DNA of 64,000 nucleotides from Bombyx mori. Taxonomy: Eukaryota > Arthropoda > Insecta > Lepidoptera > Bombycidae. The stretch covers positions 1,736,001 to 1,800,000 of the forward strand of contig NC_085111.1 in assembly GCF_030269925.1 (NCBI RefSeq), in the 5' to 3' direction. A program made the position numbers and the translations under genes. Shown here piece after piece: positions 12,001 through 24,941 of this stretch; the stretch's first letter is position 1, and each line of letters starts with the position of its first letter. The notes under the pieces were generated by a model. It searched no databases and was not told the DNA's origin. It saw only the letters and a list, made by a program, of their open reading frames with translations.

Positions 12001-13180
12001 ACCGTAAAATGGGGCGATTAGGGACAAATTCCAACTTTATGAGCAATTTTAAGGTAGTTGTTGATGTATATAATGCTATATCAGGATCAAAATGATTGAG
12101 TCTTGGGGGCATCTTTGTTGTCTAATTGAAAATTATGCAACTAGCGTTCCAGTTTAAGCAAAAAATGCAAAAATAGGTGTAATCCCTATTTACCCGAAAA
12201 TTGCGGTTAATTGGGACGAAATGAGAAATTTGCTAGGGTTGGCACTACTTTTATTTTTATATAGAGTTTTAATTAATTTATTTATTTAGTTGCACCAACA
12301 AAGTGATCATCAATAAAAAAAATTGAAAAACTGACAAAAGTACATGGCAGACATCACCTCAATTATAGGTGCAATCGACAGTGCTGATATTTCTATCTGG
12401 GTTAAGAGATTAGGTGTGTCGGTTATTCCATGGATTAATCAGATGAATACCCCTACTCCGAACAAATATTAAATATTTTATTATGTATTACTTAGACATT
12501 TTTGTCCACCTTGAGATTTCATTGATCTTGTTACATGTCTCTGCAAAATCGACTTACTTATATTAAATTGCTTATCTATTTCAACTAAAGACTTATTCCC
12601 AATTTCGCTTCGAATAAACCAGATTTTTACCAACAAATTTAAAAAATATTGTTATATCTACATAGACAACCCTACAAACCTGTACCTATTTATACTTAGG
12701 TCGTTTCCATTTCACGTATTCTCATCCCAATTGACCTCTTTTTCGTTGTTATTTGTACCTAAGACGTCCCCAATATCCCCAAAAACAACAGATTTTTACA
12801 TGTATTTTTATTTAATCAAATACATTAAAACCAATAACAACTGAGACTTACCTTTAATATATATGCTGGTTCAAACACTAAATAACGTTTATAAATCATA
12901 GTCGTCTTCTATTATTATCAAATAAATCAAAGAGAGCAAAGTTTCTAGCACTAAAATAATTACCACCACAGGAAGTTAATTTGAAACGCGATTTTTTATA
13001 AGTTAGTAGCTATTATCATGCATGTTCAGAGTTGTTTTGTGAACTTTCAACATTCTACTATTAAACTACAAAAAATGGAAGATTTTGCAACGAATATAAA
13101 ACTTATATTGAGCGTCGAAAGATTTTCCCGGTTTTTTCCCGATTCGCCTCTCAATCCCTAATCGCCCCATTTTACCGGTA
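12001..13180. mobile_element. Non-autonomous DNA transposon with terminal inverted repeats
   Basis: The left end reads CCGTAAAATGGGGCGATTAG and the right end is its inverse (CTAATCGCCCCATTTTACCGG), giving about 24 paired bases with one indel. The element is about 1.18 kb, AT-rich and has no transposase frame. Its left end is about 120 bases 5' of the Tap42 start codon. I cannot assign the superfamily; a target duplication is not obvious. Confidence 0.75.
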
Positions 13181-15415
13181 AATTATGTTAATTAATTTGC
13201 TTTGTTTAATTCGTCAGGCAAAGAAAACATCGCTTTTACAAATAAGTCTGAAGATTGAAATGTTGGACTCAAATCTTTGTAGCAAAAATATATTGAAACA
13301 AAGTGAAATTAACCTCTTCGTAAAATGTTGGCAAATGACCAATATTTCATTGGTAATTTGGTATTTTTTTAAAAAAAAACGAGTGCACGTGTCCTGCGAC
13401 TTAATTCAAATACACAATATTTGGAACTTTCACTTTTTAAGCAGTCAATGAGTCACAACTAGTTAATAATAATATTTAATAATAACTAAATTTAAAATTT
13501 TAACCTATAGCAATACTTAACTAAAAAAAACAATTCACATAACTTCAGGGTTCACATATTCAAAAGAAACAGGCGACAAAACTCCCGACGCTATACATAA
13601 ATATAGTACCAAGCTAATGATTAATTACTGAATTTTCGGCAGCGGCATTTGACAATCATATTAACAAGCTTAAAATATAATATTTTGGGAATAATAATTG
13701 AAATATAATGTAAGTGAAACTATCAATGTTTCGCGCTTGGAAATCGCTCGAACTTCGACTGTTATTGGGTATTACTATAATATAATCTCATAATTTAATC
13801 TATGACTTTTAACGTACATAGTTTTACAATTTTACAACTTAGTGCTTTATATCGTAACTGTTGGAGTTTGAATATGAATGTAATGGCAGGCAACACTTGA
13901 CACATGTAAGGTTACAGTTTTCGAATATCGGAATGCTTATTTAAATGTTTAAAACAGATGATTGTCTTCTCTTCAGTCAAAACAATTACTTCTCATCTAG
14001 ACACGGACAGAGCAACATCTTAGGATTTTATAAAAATAAAATATTGTAATGGTGTAATGGTGTAATAGCGTACAAAGTCTTTGTAACGTAATGATTATAA
14101 ATATATTAACCATGAAGCAGAGTGTTTTTAAATAGCCCCTTACCTACATAACCCAATTCCCTCAAATTTAACCGTCCTACAGTAACTAATAATTTATCTA
14201 CTTTTAATAAAAGATCAGGCGTTGCGTAATTGTTGTAAGACGTGCTGCCCACTGTTGCACTTACGATGTCTTGTTGCACTCGTCTTAGTCTTACGTCTTG
14301 CGGTTGCCGTCGAACAATGCAATTACTTGAAGTGATTACGCAGCCTAGATTAAATCAATGCAATATTATATTACTAAACTAATAAGCTATAGGAAATTAT
14401 TTGTGTTTTTTTTTTCGAAAAACATCGATCAACGAAATATCGAAAAAATTTGGAGCAAAAGTTCATAAAATGTAACTTTATGTCAAAAATATATTTTTGT
14501 AATTTTTTTTCGCAGATTGCGGGTCAAGGCTAGCAGTCATCCATGCTGTTAATCAAGTGATCTAATTGATAATAGTGGATAATGGCGACTAACAACACTA
14601 CATGTGTCATCGTCTAACAACGGCTTCCTCAAACTCATGCAAATAGTTGCACTTTATGCGCCCATAGTTCTAATCTAAAGTACCGGTGCTAATAATACAA
14701 AATTAAACGCAGCACGAGTGTAACCACCATCCTCGCTAGCTTTGCTGCGAAGCAATTACATAGTTGGTTGGAATAGCTGCCGTTCCACTAATACAATTTA
14801 ATCATGAGTCTCAAGGTGGGTGGCATTCATATTCAGTGTTGAGTGTGCTTTGTGCCAGATTTTTAACATTTTCGATAAAGTAAAAGTTAATTATACTTGT
14901 ATGGAGTTGGAACGTTTGCCTACGTTTGCCGCTAGGGGCGCTGTTCCAACTGCTTACAAATTTGAGTGAACTTTTACGCTATCGAAAACGTAAAAAAACT
15001 CGCACTAAGCACACTGATATCTAAGGCCTCTAGTAGACGTTTAACGTCAGTTGACCTGTGAGCTCATGCTCAAAACATTATAAAGTCCTCTTCATTTCAA
15101 TTAAATTGATGTTTAGCTATTCTATAAATTAATGTATCCAAATTTAAATTACATGTCTCTAGAGTCTAGACGCTTACGACGCAGCTCCCGCCTAAATAGT
15201 TTTAACGATTTACGACTATACTTTCCCGAGCGGATCCGTTCTTTGGGTCACGTTGTACGAGCAAGGTGAAGTTTATTGTGGTTTCATATACTAAGTACAC
15301 GTTCGGCTACAATAGATGTAGCCGTTTAGCTCGTTAAATCATGTGGGACGGGTGGTGAGTATTCAACTGAATGCGCGCAGTAAACAACGGTCACTAGTCC
15401 GTACACACTGGTCCA
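13181..15415. other. Intergenic; one MITE, no gene seen
   Basis: Apart from the MITE at 14842-15015 this is AT-rich sequence. The 88-residue frame at 13185-13451 shows no domain and is not splice-supported. Confidence 0.5.
14842..15015. mobile_element. MITE, 174 bases, family shared with 57965-58132
   Basis: The ends are AGTGTGCTT and its inverse AAGCACACT. Inner arms pair around TTTCGATAA/TATCGAAAAC and AAAGTTAA/GAACTTTT. The centre has GGAGTTGGAACGTTTGCC and GTTCCAACTGC, themselves partly inverse. The second copy lies at the 3' splice site of the last NBAS exon. Confidence 0.75.
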
Positions 15416-15467
15416 CCCAGTAGAGCCGGCAGTCGGACAGAAGGCACACGTATCGAAATCACACAAT
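15416..15467 (+). other. Possible 5' untranslated exon of the LRR gene
   Basis: A CAGTCGGACAG-like start is followed by a strong donor, CACACAATAT|GTAAGTAT, with the donor at 15468. The only acceptor seen near the LRR start codon is CTCTTTCAG at 19815-19823, so a leader exon is required somewhere upstream. This one is a guess; a cDNA would settle it. Confidence 0.25.
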
Positions 15468-16134
15468 ATGTAAGTATACTCACACAAACTACATAATACC
15501 CTAAAGGTCGACGATCAATTTGTTTATTTGTCGTATTTAATATTAGTCTATACTCTTAGCTTTCATTCTGTGATTTAAAAAAAACGTAACCGCGACAAGC
15601 GATCATTTGTAATGTCGGTTTTTGAGGTGCTGTTTGTGTTCTTTTTTGCAATTAGGTTTTCTCATTTATTCTGTTTACGTTTTTCTTGTTAAGACGATTT
15701 AGCAATTGCTAAACGCAGTGAAATCTAGTTTTTAGAAGCGCAATATAACAATCTCATTTACGTTTAGTAAATGAATATTAAATCAATTGAATGAAATCAA
15801 TTTTAAAATCAAGATCAATATTTTATCATATATACCTTTTTATATATGTACATATTTTATTCCATATTTTATTATATAATATTTTTTGATTCTATGCATA
15901 TCGTCTTTACTTTTTAAAAAACAATGTATAGAGTTGCGTTTTTATACAGCCAGTATTACTTAACTAACGAACCTAATTTTAGTAGAAGTAAGACTAACGT
16001 CATTGCCAAGCAGGTTAATAAATATGTTTTATGAATTACAGGAATATGCTTTAAGTCCTTTAAACTCTGTGTATTAATGGCCATTAATGGCAATTAATGA
16101 CCATAAGGCATCGGTTCAGCCCATGCGGTTCAGT

Positions 16135-16582
16135 AGTCGTCGTGGCCTAAAGGATAAGACGTCCGGTGCATTCGTATGAAGCGATGCACCGGTGTTCGAA
16201 TCCCGCAGGCGGGTACCAATTTTTCTAATGAAATACGTACTCAACAAATGTTCACGATTGACTTCCACGGTGAAGGAATAACATCGTGTAATAAAAATCA
16301 AACCCGCAAAATTATAATTTGCGTAATCACTGGTGGTAGGACCTCTTGGGAGTCCGCACGGGTAGGTACCACCACCCCGCCTATTTCCGCCGTGAAGCAG
16401 TAATGCGTTTCGGTTCGAAGGGTGGGGTAGCCGTCGTAACTATACTGAGACCTTAGAACTTATATTATCTCGAGGTGGGTGGCGCATTTACGTTGTAGAT
16501 GTCTATGGGCTCCAGTAACCACTTAATATCAGGTGGGCTGTGAGCTCGTCCATCCATCTAAGCAATAAAAAATAAAAAAAAG
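16135..16582 (+). repeat. Bm1-type SINE, full length, well preserved
   Basis: The best reference copy in the window. A box GTGGCCTAAAGGATAAGACG and B box GGTGTTCGAATCCC lie in the first 70 bases. The body includes GGTGGTAGGACCTCTTGGGA and the copy ends GAGCTCGTCCATCCATCTAA before a mixed A tail. RNA polymerase III boxes look intact. Confidence 0.9.
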
Positions 16583-18979
16583 CCCAGTTAACTCCTGTAA
16601 TTCAAGGACATATTACGATTCGCGAGTCTGAGAGTAAAAAAATCTTCATTGTTTAGTGACAAAAATATTGTATTTGTTAAGATTGCTATAAGTTTCAAAT
16701 TTTAACGTGATGTGAATGAGGATTATAAGCCTCATGTGTATTGACTATGACTACATACATCTAATTAAGTTAATTGACGGTTACTATGTCAAATGAGAAT
16801 ACAAAAACCTACTGATAGATGTAAAATGATCGAATGTAAATAATGAACCATAGATAATAGTTATTAATAATTAATTGGATTCTAAGATTATCTACCAATT
16901 TTGAACACAGTACTTAATGTACCTCATAGAAAAAATCCCAAAAAATGTATACCACCAATATTTTCATCAGGTCCTTGCCAATTAACTTTTGATTGATAAT
17001 AGTTATCTTGGGTTTTCACATGCTAAGCAACTAGGGTGCATTGAAAGACCACAAAAATCGAAGGTCCCCGAAGGTACTAATGTTTTCTAACAATTGAATC
17101 TTCCAAATATCTACAACCTCGAAGTAGGTTTTTATTTATTTACTTTGGAATACTAAATATTTTAAAGTATACATACCTACACACATATATGTAATAATAA
17201 TTAATTATTGTAATTTGACAGACAGACAATTTAAGGTCTTCGCGTGTAGAAATTTTACGATTATTAATTGTTTTAAAATTTCGCGGGATCAACACTTTAA
17301 AACGGTAAGCTATATGCAGTGATTGGCATTGAAAAACAACCGTATGAAAAATACATATTATTTCAATTCTATCGTCTGTGCAATGCTATTGTTTAATACA
17401 TCCATCTCGAGATCTTTATATATTACTTGATCTTGTTAATAAAGTTGTTGCGTTCTTACCACATCAAGGTATTTGTGCTTCAAGAAGAAAATAAGGACTT
17501 GAAAAGAGAATATTTTCTGGATGTTTTCGATACGATATATAGAAGTAGAAGGCTCAGCTTGTTATGCCCTTCGAAGCAATAAAAAAAAAGAATTTGCTTA
17601 TCTTACTGAAGTGAATTAAAACTATTCCGCCTAACGTGTCCGAGTATTGTTATAGGTGCACTGAGTTCCGAGATTAGATTTTGAATGTGAAATTGGGCGG
17701 TCATTAGTTTTGATTTTTGCTTATGTACAATCACGATTATTCACCATTGGGGATGGGGATAATACGATATTAAAAAAATCGATTAATTTTAATAATTTAT
17801 TGGGTCGTATTACAAAATGACTACTGGCCACATTATTTTTTCTTGTGTTACCATTTTAAGTATTATTTTAGTGTGCTTAAGCTATTTTCAATTAACCATA
17901 GAATGAGTTTTAGTTGACAATATTCCCTTGTTTTGTCATTTATTAACAGGTTATATTTTAATATTCTTTATTAAAGCCATCGATTATTCCGACGTAACAG
18001 ATTTTCATTGATTGATAATAATTTAGTATGTGTAGTAGAAAACAACGAACCATAATTATGATATTAAAAGTGTAATTCGTCGCGCACACGACACCCACTC
18101 AAACGAAAATGCAATAACAAACCCCATTCATAACGAACGTAGCGATTGATCTAATCCAACGGCAGCTATCACATGATCGATCGGTCACATCTCCAACGCA
18201 TGACCTAACTGCATAATTTGTCCTTTCTGGAAAATTCTAGCGGGAAATACTCCGCCGCGATCCGGATGACGCCTATTACGTTCATTGTCCAAGCAGACCC
18301 TGGCTTACACAATCATTGTAATACTCTCGAACTATCTTGAATGTAACCCGAACAAAGAAATACGCAAATACTTTTATAGTCGTTTTCTATTATAACCTGT
18401 TTGTGTCTGTTGGCCGGTTTCACAGGAATGTAAATTACAAAGAAAGCCCTCCCTTTTTCCCTTCTCGCTCTGTTGAACGTTCTGTTAATGTTTATTAAAT
18501 TTACATTACGTTTAGTTACACGAAAATAAATATGTTTGGGTAAAAATGAAATTGGTTAAGAATAGGTACTTTTACAATTAAATTATAAAATAGTTTTTAT
18601 TTTATTTAATTAGTAAAGTTGTATAATATATTATAAACGTGAGCTTGACTCTCATGTCACGATTTTTCTGAAGTATTAACTATAAAGTCATTAAAATTCA
18701 CAAATGTATCGATGTATGTGTATGCATGACGAGGTAACGACCTACTTGATTTGAAACGGAGTCCATTGACAGCCCAACGATAATGCTCGCATTGAGCCAT
18801 TACAACTATCCCGCTATCCCGTTGTTTAGGTAGGAACGCGTCATAGCTTTACTGGCGAGACACGACGGTATCGCGGTGGTAAAAAGCCGTGTGAGATTGA
18901 CAACATGACCAATCGAGATAGGAGGCTAAGCGGAGCATCGAATTAAGTCAGAGCACTACATAACTACATAAACATTTTC

Positions 18980-19378
18980 TAAGTCTGCGGAGGGACTTCG
19001 GTTCCCTCTGTATTTTGTACCGTATGTTCCATGGGGAGTGCTCTGAGGAATTGTTCGAGATGATACCAGCATCTCGTTTTTACCATTGCACCGCCCGCCA
19101 CCGGAGTAGAGTTCATCCATACTACCTGGAGCCACTGCGGTCACGTACGCGGTCACGTTTTTTGCCACGTACCATCCGGCTATGGAATGAGCTCCCCTCC
19201 ACGGTGTTTCCCGAGCGCTATGACATGTCCTTCTTCAAACGAGGCTTATGGAGAGTATTAAGCGGTAGGCAGCGGCTTGGCTCTGCCCCTGGCATTGCTG
19301 AAGTCCATGGGCGACGGTAACCACTCACCATCAGGTGGGCCGTATGCCCGTCTGCCTACAAAGGCAATAAAAAAAAAA
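18980..19378 (+). mobile_element. LINE 3' end (CR1/Jockey-group type), coding remnant plus tail
   Basis: The frame reads SLRRDFGSLCILYRMFHGEC, then CR-HRSRVHPYYLEPLRSRTR, then RTIRLWNELPSTVFPERYD and FKRGLWRVLSGRQR. The WNELPxxVFP block followed by FKxxL is the usual C-terminus of CR1/Jockey-group LINE polyproteins. The 3' tail contains GGTGGGCCGTATGCCCGT and an A run. Only the last part of the element remains. Confidence 0.75.
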
Positions 19379-19830
19379 AAAAGTGAAAACTTTTTAACAC
19401 CGTTGTGATTTGTTGAAACACGATAAAAATAAAAAGCGACCCAAAAAAACATTAAAAAAAAATGTGGACTTTTTTTTTATTGCTCTAGGCAGACTAGCAT
19501 ACGGCCCACGAATAGTGGATAACGCCAGGCTAGTACTCAAAATATATTTCGTCAGAACAGTCTGATGGTAAGTCGTCATGTCGTGGATAAGGCGTCCAGT
19601 GTACTCGTGAAGTGTTAAAATCATGCGAGTAGTTAAATAATTCAATTGAGATCCGACCTCATGTCTCAAGGTGTCTCAAGATTGAAGAGCCCTCACGTTG
19701 TGATATCTACGGTAACCACTTAGCACCGGATGAATCGCGAATCCCTTCGTCCTTCACGGTAAAAAAAATAAAATCTTAACATCATCCATTTTCTCATGAA
19801 GTTCTCTCATTGTTCTCTTTCAGTTTTAAA

Positions 19831-19851
19831 ATGACAACCTCACGCTATTAA
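19831..19851 (+). promoter_or_regulatory. Upstream open reading frame in the LRR mRNA leader
   Basis: Right after the acceptor at 19823 an ATG opens a six-codon frame (MTTSRY, stop TAA) that ends 10 bases before the main start codon. If it is translated it could lower initiation at 19862. Seen in sequence; the effect is inferred. Confidence 0.45.
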
Positions 19852-19861
19852 CGAACACACA

Positions 19862-22800
19862 ATGGCTCTCAAAACAAGCTTAGTGTTCTGTCTCATCGCA
19901 ACGGGTCTTAGCTACGCTTTCAACGGGGACAGCTTCGAGCTGGAGTGCCCGGACGAGTGCGACTGCCACTACTTCAGAATCAACTGGGTCACGGACTGTT
20001 CAGAGAGTAACCTCACCGAAGTGCCATATGATGAGCTCAGCCTCAGCGTGTATATTCTAGATTTGAACGGCAACAACATTACAACCCTCAAGCCCTTCCC
20101 GAACGATATCAAGATGAGGAGATTGCAAATAGCTGATAATCGACTGACCAGAGTCGAACGTGAAGCGTTCAAGGGCCTGGAATACTTGATTGATATTGAT
20201 TTGTCTGGAAACAACATCAGTTATGTGGACCCCGAGGCGTTCTTGTGAGTAATCTATTTTTGTAATTCATTAGGCTCGAGACTTAACCTGTTTTTCAAGG
20301 GAATGGTCTCTAAAATGACCCAACTATGATATTAGTATTTTAAATTCTTAAGGAAAATTCATAAGATTGAATTAAACTTATCAGAAGCAAGAAATATGAT
20401 ATTTTTAAACGACTTGTAGGGTATAATCTCGCGTTATTGTTGTTGTTCATTATTATTACATTAACTAATCGTTAGCATAATGTTCCTAATGTCGACAAAT
20501 GACACCTTGGTCTTCTGTGACCACGAAAACTGTAAGGTCTTCGAAATGTCGGAGATAACTGTTACACATTTGCTTTAATTATCTACTTCTTCTTCTTCTT
20601 CTTCCAGTGCCTCTTCAATCCTGAAGGTTGGCCGTTAGCTTTCTATATTCGTTTTTATCTGCAGCCAGCCGGAACAGCTGTTCGACGGAGGCAATACCGG
20701 TCCACTCCCGGATATTCCGGAGCCATGATTTCTTTAATTATCTACTACTCAACAATATTTTTTTCACTTTACATTGAGAAATACAAAAATATTAAGAAAC
20801 TTTATTGATTCTCTGAAAATCTGTAAATGCGCGTCATTGATATTATTGGATAAACGTTATTAATTCTACTCCATCCAATCGTTCTATACAGTCAGATTAA
20901 CTTCAGTATATTACGCTTCAAGGATATTCACATAGGTATATTCTTTGTGTTACCACAAGCTGATGACAAAATCGTCCGAATTATAGCTCGTTTACTTATT
21001 GGAACGGCGGACGGTATGAAAATTGTCGAGAGGTACCGTGCTGCCAATATTAGATAATGGACACACAGAACGAATGCAAATTGGATTCGCTTATCCATAC
21101 AGGATGGGTTATCCATACTATAGGATTATCCATACAGTTGGTACTTGATTTAGGTATTTATCACATAGTTGACAATTTACCGACGTATGTATTATTTGGA
21201 TTGGGTATGAATTACTTTTTTGTTTTCAATCTCTTTAACTCTTAAAAATTTGTAGATTTTTAGGATTCAGGGCACTAGATATTAATTAAATCCGTATGGG
21301 TTGATACCTATATGTTAACGTTTATTTCTAATGGGAGTTAATTGTGAGTTTATTACCTTGAGGTTAGAATTAGAATAAATTAGAAAAAAAACTGGACACA
21401 CGAACCCGCACATTCGTTGTAACAGTATCATCTACCGCAACGGTAGAATGCGTACTATAAGCCCGCACGGGTTGGAACCAATTCTGCCGCAAAATAGTTA
21501 CGGTCTGGAAGGTAGGTCAGTCATCATACTAAGCAATCGCGAATTAAGCTATATGTCTCAAAGTGGGTAGCGGCATTCGAGTGATAATATGTATATATGG
21601 GCTCCAATAATCTCTTAACAGCTGGTAGCCATGACTATATTCCCTATACTCACAACATACAGTTACGAATTACTTTAAATTTTCCCGGCTATCTGCATTA
21701 CACTATTTTTTGCATTCAGTAGGCTAGACTGATGTACCCGTGATCATGGCGCTTGCAACAAATAAATAAATGTGAATATCGCGGTCACAGCCCTTTGAAT
21801 AATAACGTGTGTAACGTCATATCATATTTCTTAATTGATACGTATTTACGTGTATCATCTATGTTTTGAATTTCATCTGGTATTTTTTTTTTCATTTCGC
21901 AGGGATTCCCGCGGTTTGCTAAACGTGGAGCTTCAAGACAATCCAATAGGCAACGTCGAAGGCCCCTTCCTCGTCTCTCCAACGTTGCAGTATCTCGATT
22001 TAAGTAACTGCAATATAACCTCCATCAATTCTCAATTCTTTGACAATATCACAACCCTTATGACAGTAGACCTCTCCAATAATCCTCTGAAAAATTTAGC
22101 AACCGGCGTTTTCGATATCTTAACAAGCATAGAAACTTTGAAACTCAACGACTGCAAGCTCTCGAACATTTCAGAAGTTTTATTCGCTAATGCTGCACAC
22201 CTGAAGAATTTGGAATTGGCCGGAAACTATCTAAAGCACACAGATTGGTCTGAAGTACTCGGAAAATTGGTCAGACTAGAATATCTGAATTTGAGGAAAA
22301 CTGGTATAACATACCTTTCAGAAGACACATTTTCGAATTGTACGTATTTGGTGACGTTAGTACTTGCAGATAATGAGCTGCATGATTTAGACGTCGCTGC
22401 TACGTTGGGCAGTAGCGTGAATCATTTAGAATTGCTCGATTTATCCAATTGCCGCATCCAGGGCCCTCTGTCCGGCGAAGCGTTCGCTAATGCGACCAGA
22501 TTGAAAAGTCTTTATCTTTCTGGTAATCCACTATTTGCGGCAGACTTACAAGAAGCGCTCGCTCCGCTACCGAAATTGGAAAGGTTGTTCTTAAGCAATT
22601 GTGGCCTACGCAATCTTCCAGATAACTTTAATGTTTTCGACAATCTTTTAGAACTAGACATATCGCATAATCCTCTGAATAATGTTTTCACGAGACTTTT
22701 AGCTCCATTAGAAAAATTAGAATACTTGAATATGGGTCACAGTAATTTATCGTATATTGGGCCAGATTCGTTCGCCAAGATGACCTCGATGAAAAGATTA

Positions 22801-23760
22801 GTTCTCTCTGGAAACGACTTGCTGTCCCTAGAAGCCGGTCTCTTCGGTAATCTGACGCAACTAACTACGTTAGAATTAGAAATGTGTGGCTTAAAACGGC
22901 CCTTAAACGCTAACGTATTTTTTAAAAACCTAACTTATATGGACTTGAGAGAAATAAAACTAGGAAGTAATCCTTTGGTTATTCCCGATAAAGGACCCGT
23001 GTTCCCGAAACAGCTGTCGCAAGTAACGACGCTCGATTTAAGTAATTGTAATATAACATCACTCAAAGTTGATGCTTTCAAAAACACAATAAACTTAACT
23101 GAACTGAATCTGTCAGGCAATAGATTACGATCTAACGATGGAAATTTGGCATTTTTGGAAATCTTAAAGCATCTAGAGAAAATAAATCTAAGCTATAATA
23201 ATTTAACGACAATCGATCCGCAAATTTTCACGCACAATCCGAAATTACATTCTTTGAACCTGCTAGGGAATCCATTTATTTGCGACTGCAAAATCGCTGA
23301 GATGTGGGACTGGGCTAACATGATAAAGGGTGACTTAGACGTGCTCGTTGGGGCCAAGAGTGCTGAAAAGGATATCGTTGTAAAAGGAAATAAGAAGAAA
23401 AAATATCTATACTGTCATTATAATGAAACTCAACTTCGAAATGCGAGTTTAATGTTAAACAAGACAGTACCAGGCAGAAGACCGTTCATAAAACCAAGAG
23501 AACTTATTTACGCTAACAGGACTTGGGCAAAATATGTGCGGGAATCTGGATGCGAGCCCGTCGTGAAAATATTGAGGCCCATAGCTTTGGTAGCAGAGAT
23601 ATTTGATTTCACGAACGGACCTAAAATACCTACCGGCGTTGTAATAGTTGCATTAATAGCGATTATCCTTGGTTTAGCCACGCTTATTATGACGATAAGG
23701 TTGTTCAGGAGAAACAACACCACGGAAATAGACTCTGAAACTAGCAGAAAATCAAGATAG
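19862..23760 (+). CDS. Leucine-rich-repeat type I membrane protein
   Basis: Two coding exons, 19862-20244 and 21903-23760, give 746 residues; the split codon TT|G joins the frames. Residues 1-19 form a signal peptide (MALKTSLVFCLIATGLSYA). An LRR N-terminal cap follows (CPDECDC, about residues 29-35). Then come some twenty leucine-rich repeats of the type LxxLDLSxCxI, an LRR C-terminal cap with NPFICDC near residue 588, and one membrane helix at about 706-726. A 20-residue basic and serine-rich cytoplasmic tail ends the protein. This layout suits a cell-surface adhesion or receptor protein of the chaoptin/connectin-like group, but it has no TIR domain, so it is not a Toll receptor. The exact orthologue is not identified. 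The 1.66 kb intron holds an RTE 3' end. A polyadenylation signal AATAAA lies at 24065. Confidence 0.9.
20590..20735 (-). mobile_element. RTE-like LINE 3' end in the LRR intron
   Basis: On the minus strand a GSGISGSGPVLPPSNSCSGW-type frame runs into a tail of repeated GAA (CTTCTTCTTCTTCTT on the plus strand at 20588). This matches the RTE-type 3' ends at 400 and 32590. Confidence 0.6.
21450..21640 (+). repeat. Decayed Bm1-related SINE in the LRR intron
   Basis: Retains AGCCCGCACGGGTTGG, CAAAGTGGGTAGCGGCATTC and ATGGGCTCCAATAA in the right order but is heavily mutated and lacks head and tail. It looks much older than the other copies. Confidence 0.55.
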
Positions 23761-24381
23761 CAAATGAAAGTTAATTTGAGAAATGGTAGCAGTGCTATTT
23801 AGCACATATATGTATTAAGTGATAATTTTTATTCCGTTCACGTCCAATAATATTAGATATTATTTTGTATTTTCAGAACGTATAGATTCTATGATCTTCG
23901 ATTTCAAGATCAATGTGTACGTCGAAGTAAATAGAAATATGTCGAATATAAATTTTCACGTTTCCGCTATTCAAACTAGTCATTTATTGTAACTCAAACG
24001 GAAAATCTTTCATCGTCCTAAAATATTTATAACTCTTAGATTTAGCTTTCACTATACGGTTACAAATAAACGCTGCAGCCTTACTTGTATTCATTTCTTC
24101 GATTTTCATTACATTGTAAACCACCGCTAGAATGAAGGAAAGAAGCTATAAGCTTTATGTGGGTTAATTTTGGGAGAAGTAGCCGTATTAACTGTGTAGA
24201 CACTAGTCTGGAATATAACCTTATCCCTTCCCGTGGGTGTCATATAAGATGACTTCAGAGTATCAGAATTCAGAGGCCTTAGCATTCTCTGAGTAAAATA
24301 ATAGTAGGATACTGCGATCACCAACCGTTTTAGGGCATTAGTTGCCCAAAATATTTTGTTAGGTTTTTCCGAGTCCTAAAC

Positions 24382-24517
24382 GTAATTAAAGCCACTTTTA
24401 CGGTCACGCACGACCGGCGGTCCGCGACGACGAAAACTGTAAATTATTCGTGACCTCGGAAATAATTAAATGACTTTTAAAAAAAGGCAAGAATCCGTAA
24501 AAGTACTTTTAATTACA
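24382..24517. repeat. Small inverted-repeat element (MITE-like)
   Basis: The left arm reads GTAATTAAAGCCACTTTTAC and the right arm is its inverse around GTAAAAGTACTTTTAATTAC, with a GC-rich loop containing CGACCGGCGGTCCGCGACG. It is about 136 bases long and non-coding. Confidence 0.55.
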
Positions 24518-24941
24518 TTGGTTGCCTGTTTTTGCGTAAAGCTATGCGTTCCGACTTGATGGACGGGTCAGCTAATCTCCAATACAATTGAAATCAGGCG
24601 ATCTATAATCTCGTCTGCTCATTTGCGGCTATAAACAATCTATCAATTTCTAATCGGCATTCGTTTAGGAATACAACACGGTCACCACAGACCTGTTAAA
24701 ACGTGTTTGAAAGTAGGTACATAAAGAATCAGCAGCTGGATGGTGTTAGCAAATGGATTCGATGCTAAGCTGCGCCATTGCGATTTATAAGGAACAAGAA
24801 GTGAACAGCAATAGCGAGCTAGTAGAATAATATGGATTCGACCTTCCAAATCATTATTTAGATTTTCAGGATGTGAAAGATTACTTCATTACATTTACGG
24901 TCCTTTACATCAGCTATAACATTTTTGATTACTTAGATCAG

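Larger units (their letters stand above)
15468..19823. other. Intergenic or long leader intron of the LRR gene
   Basis: Holds a full Bm1 SINE at 16135-16582, a LINE 3' end at 18980-19378, a decayed minus-strand tail at 19470-19512 and a heavily decayed SINE-like stretch at about 19560-19760. No coding exon is supported. Confidence 0.4.
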
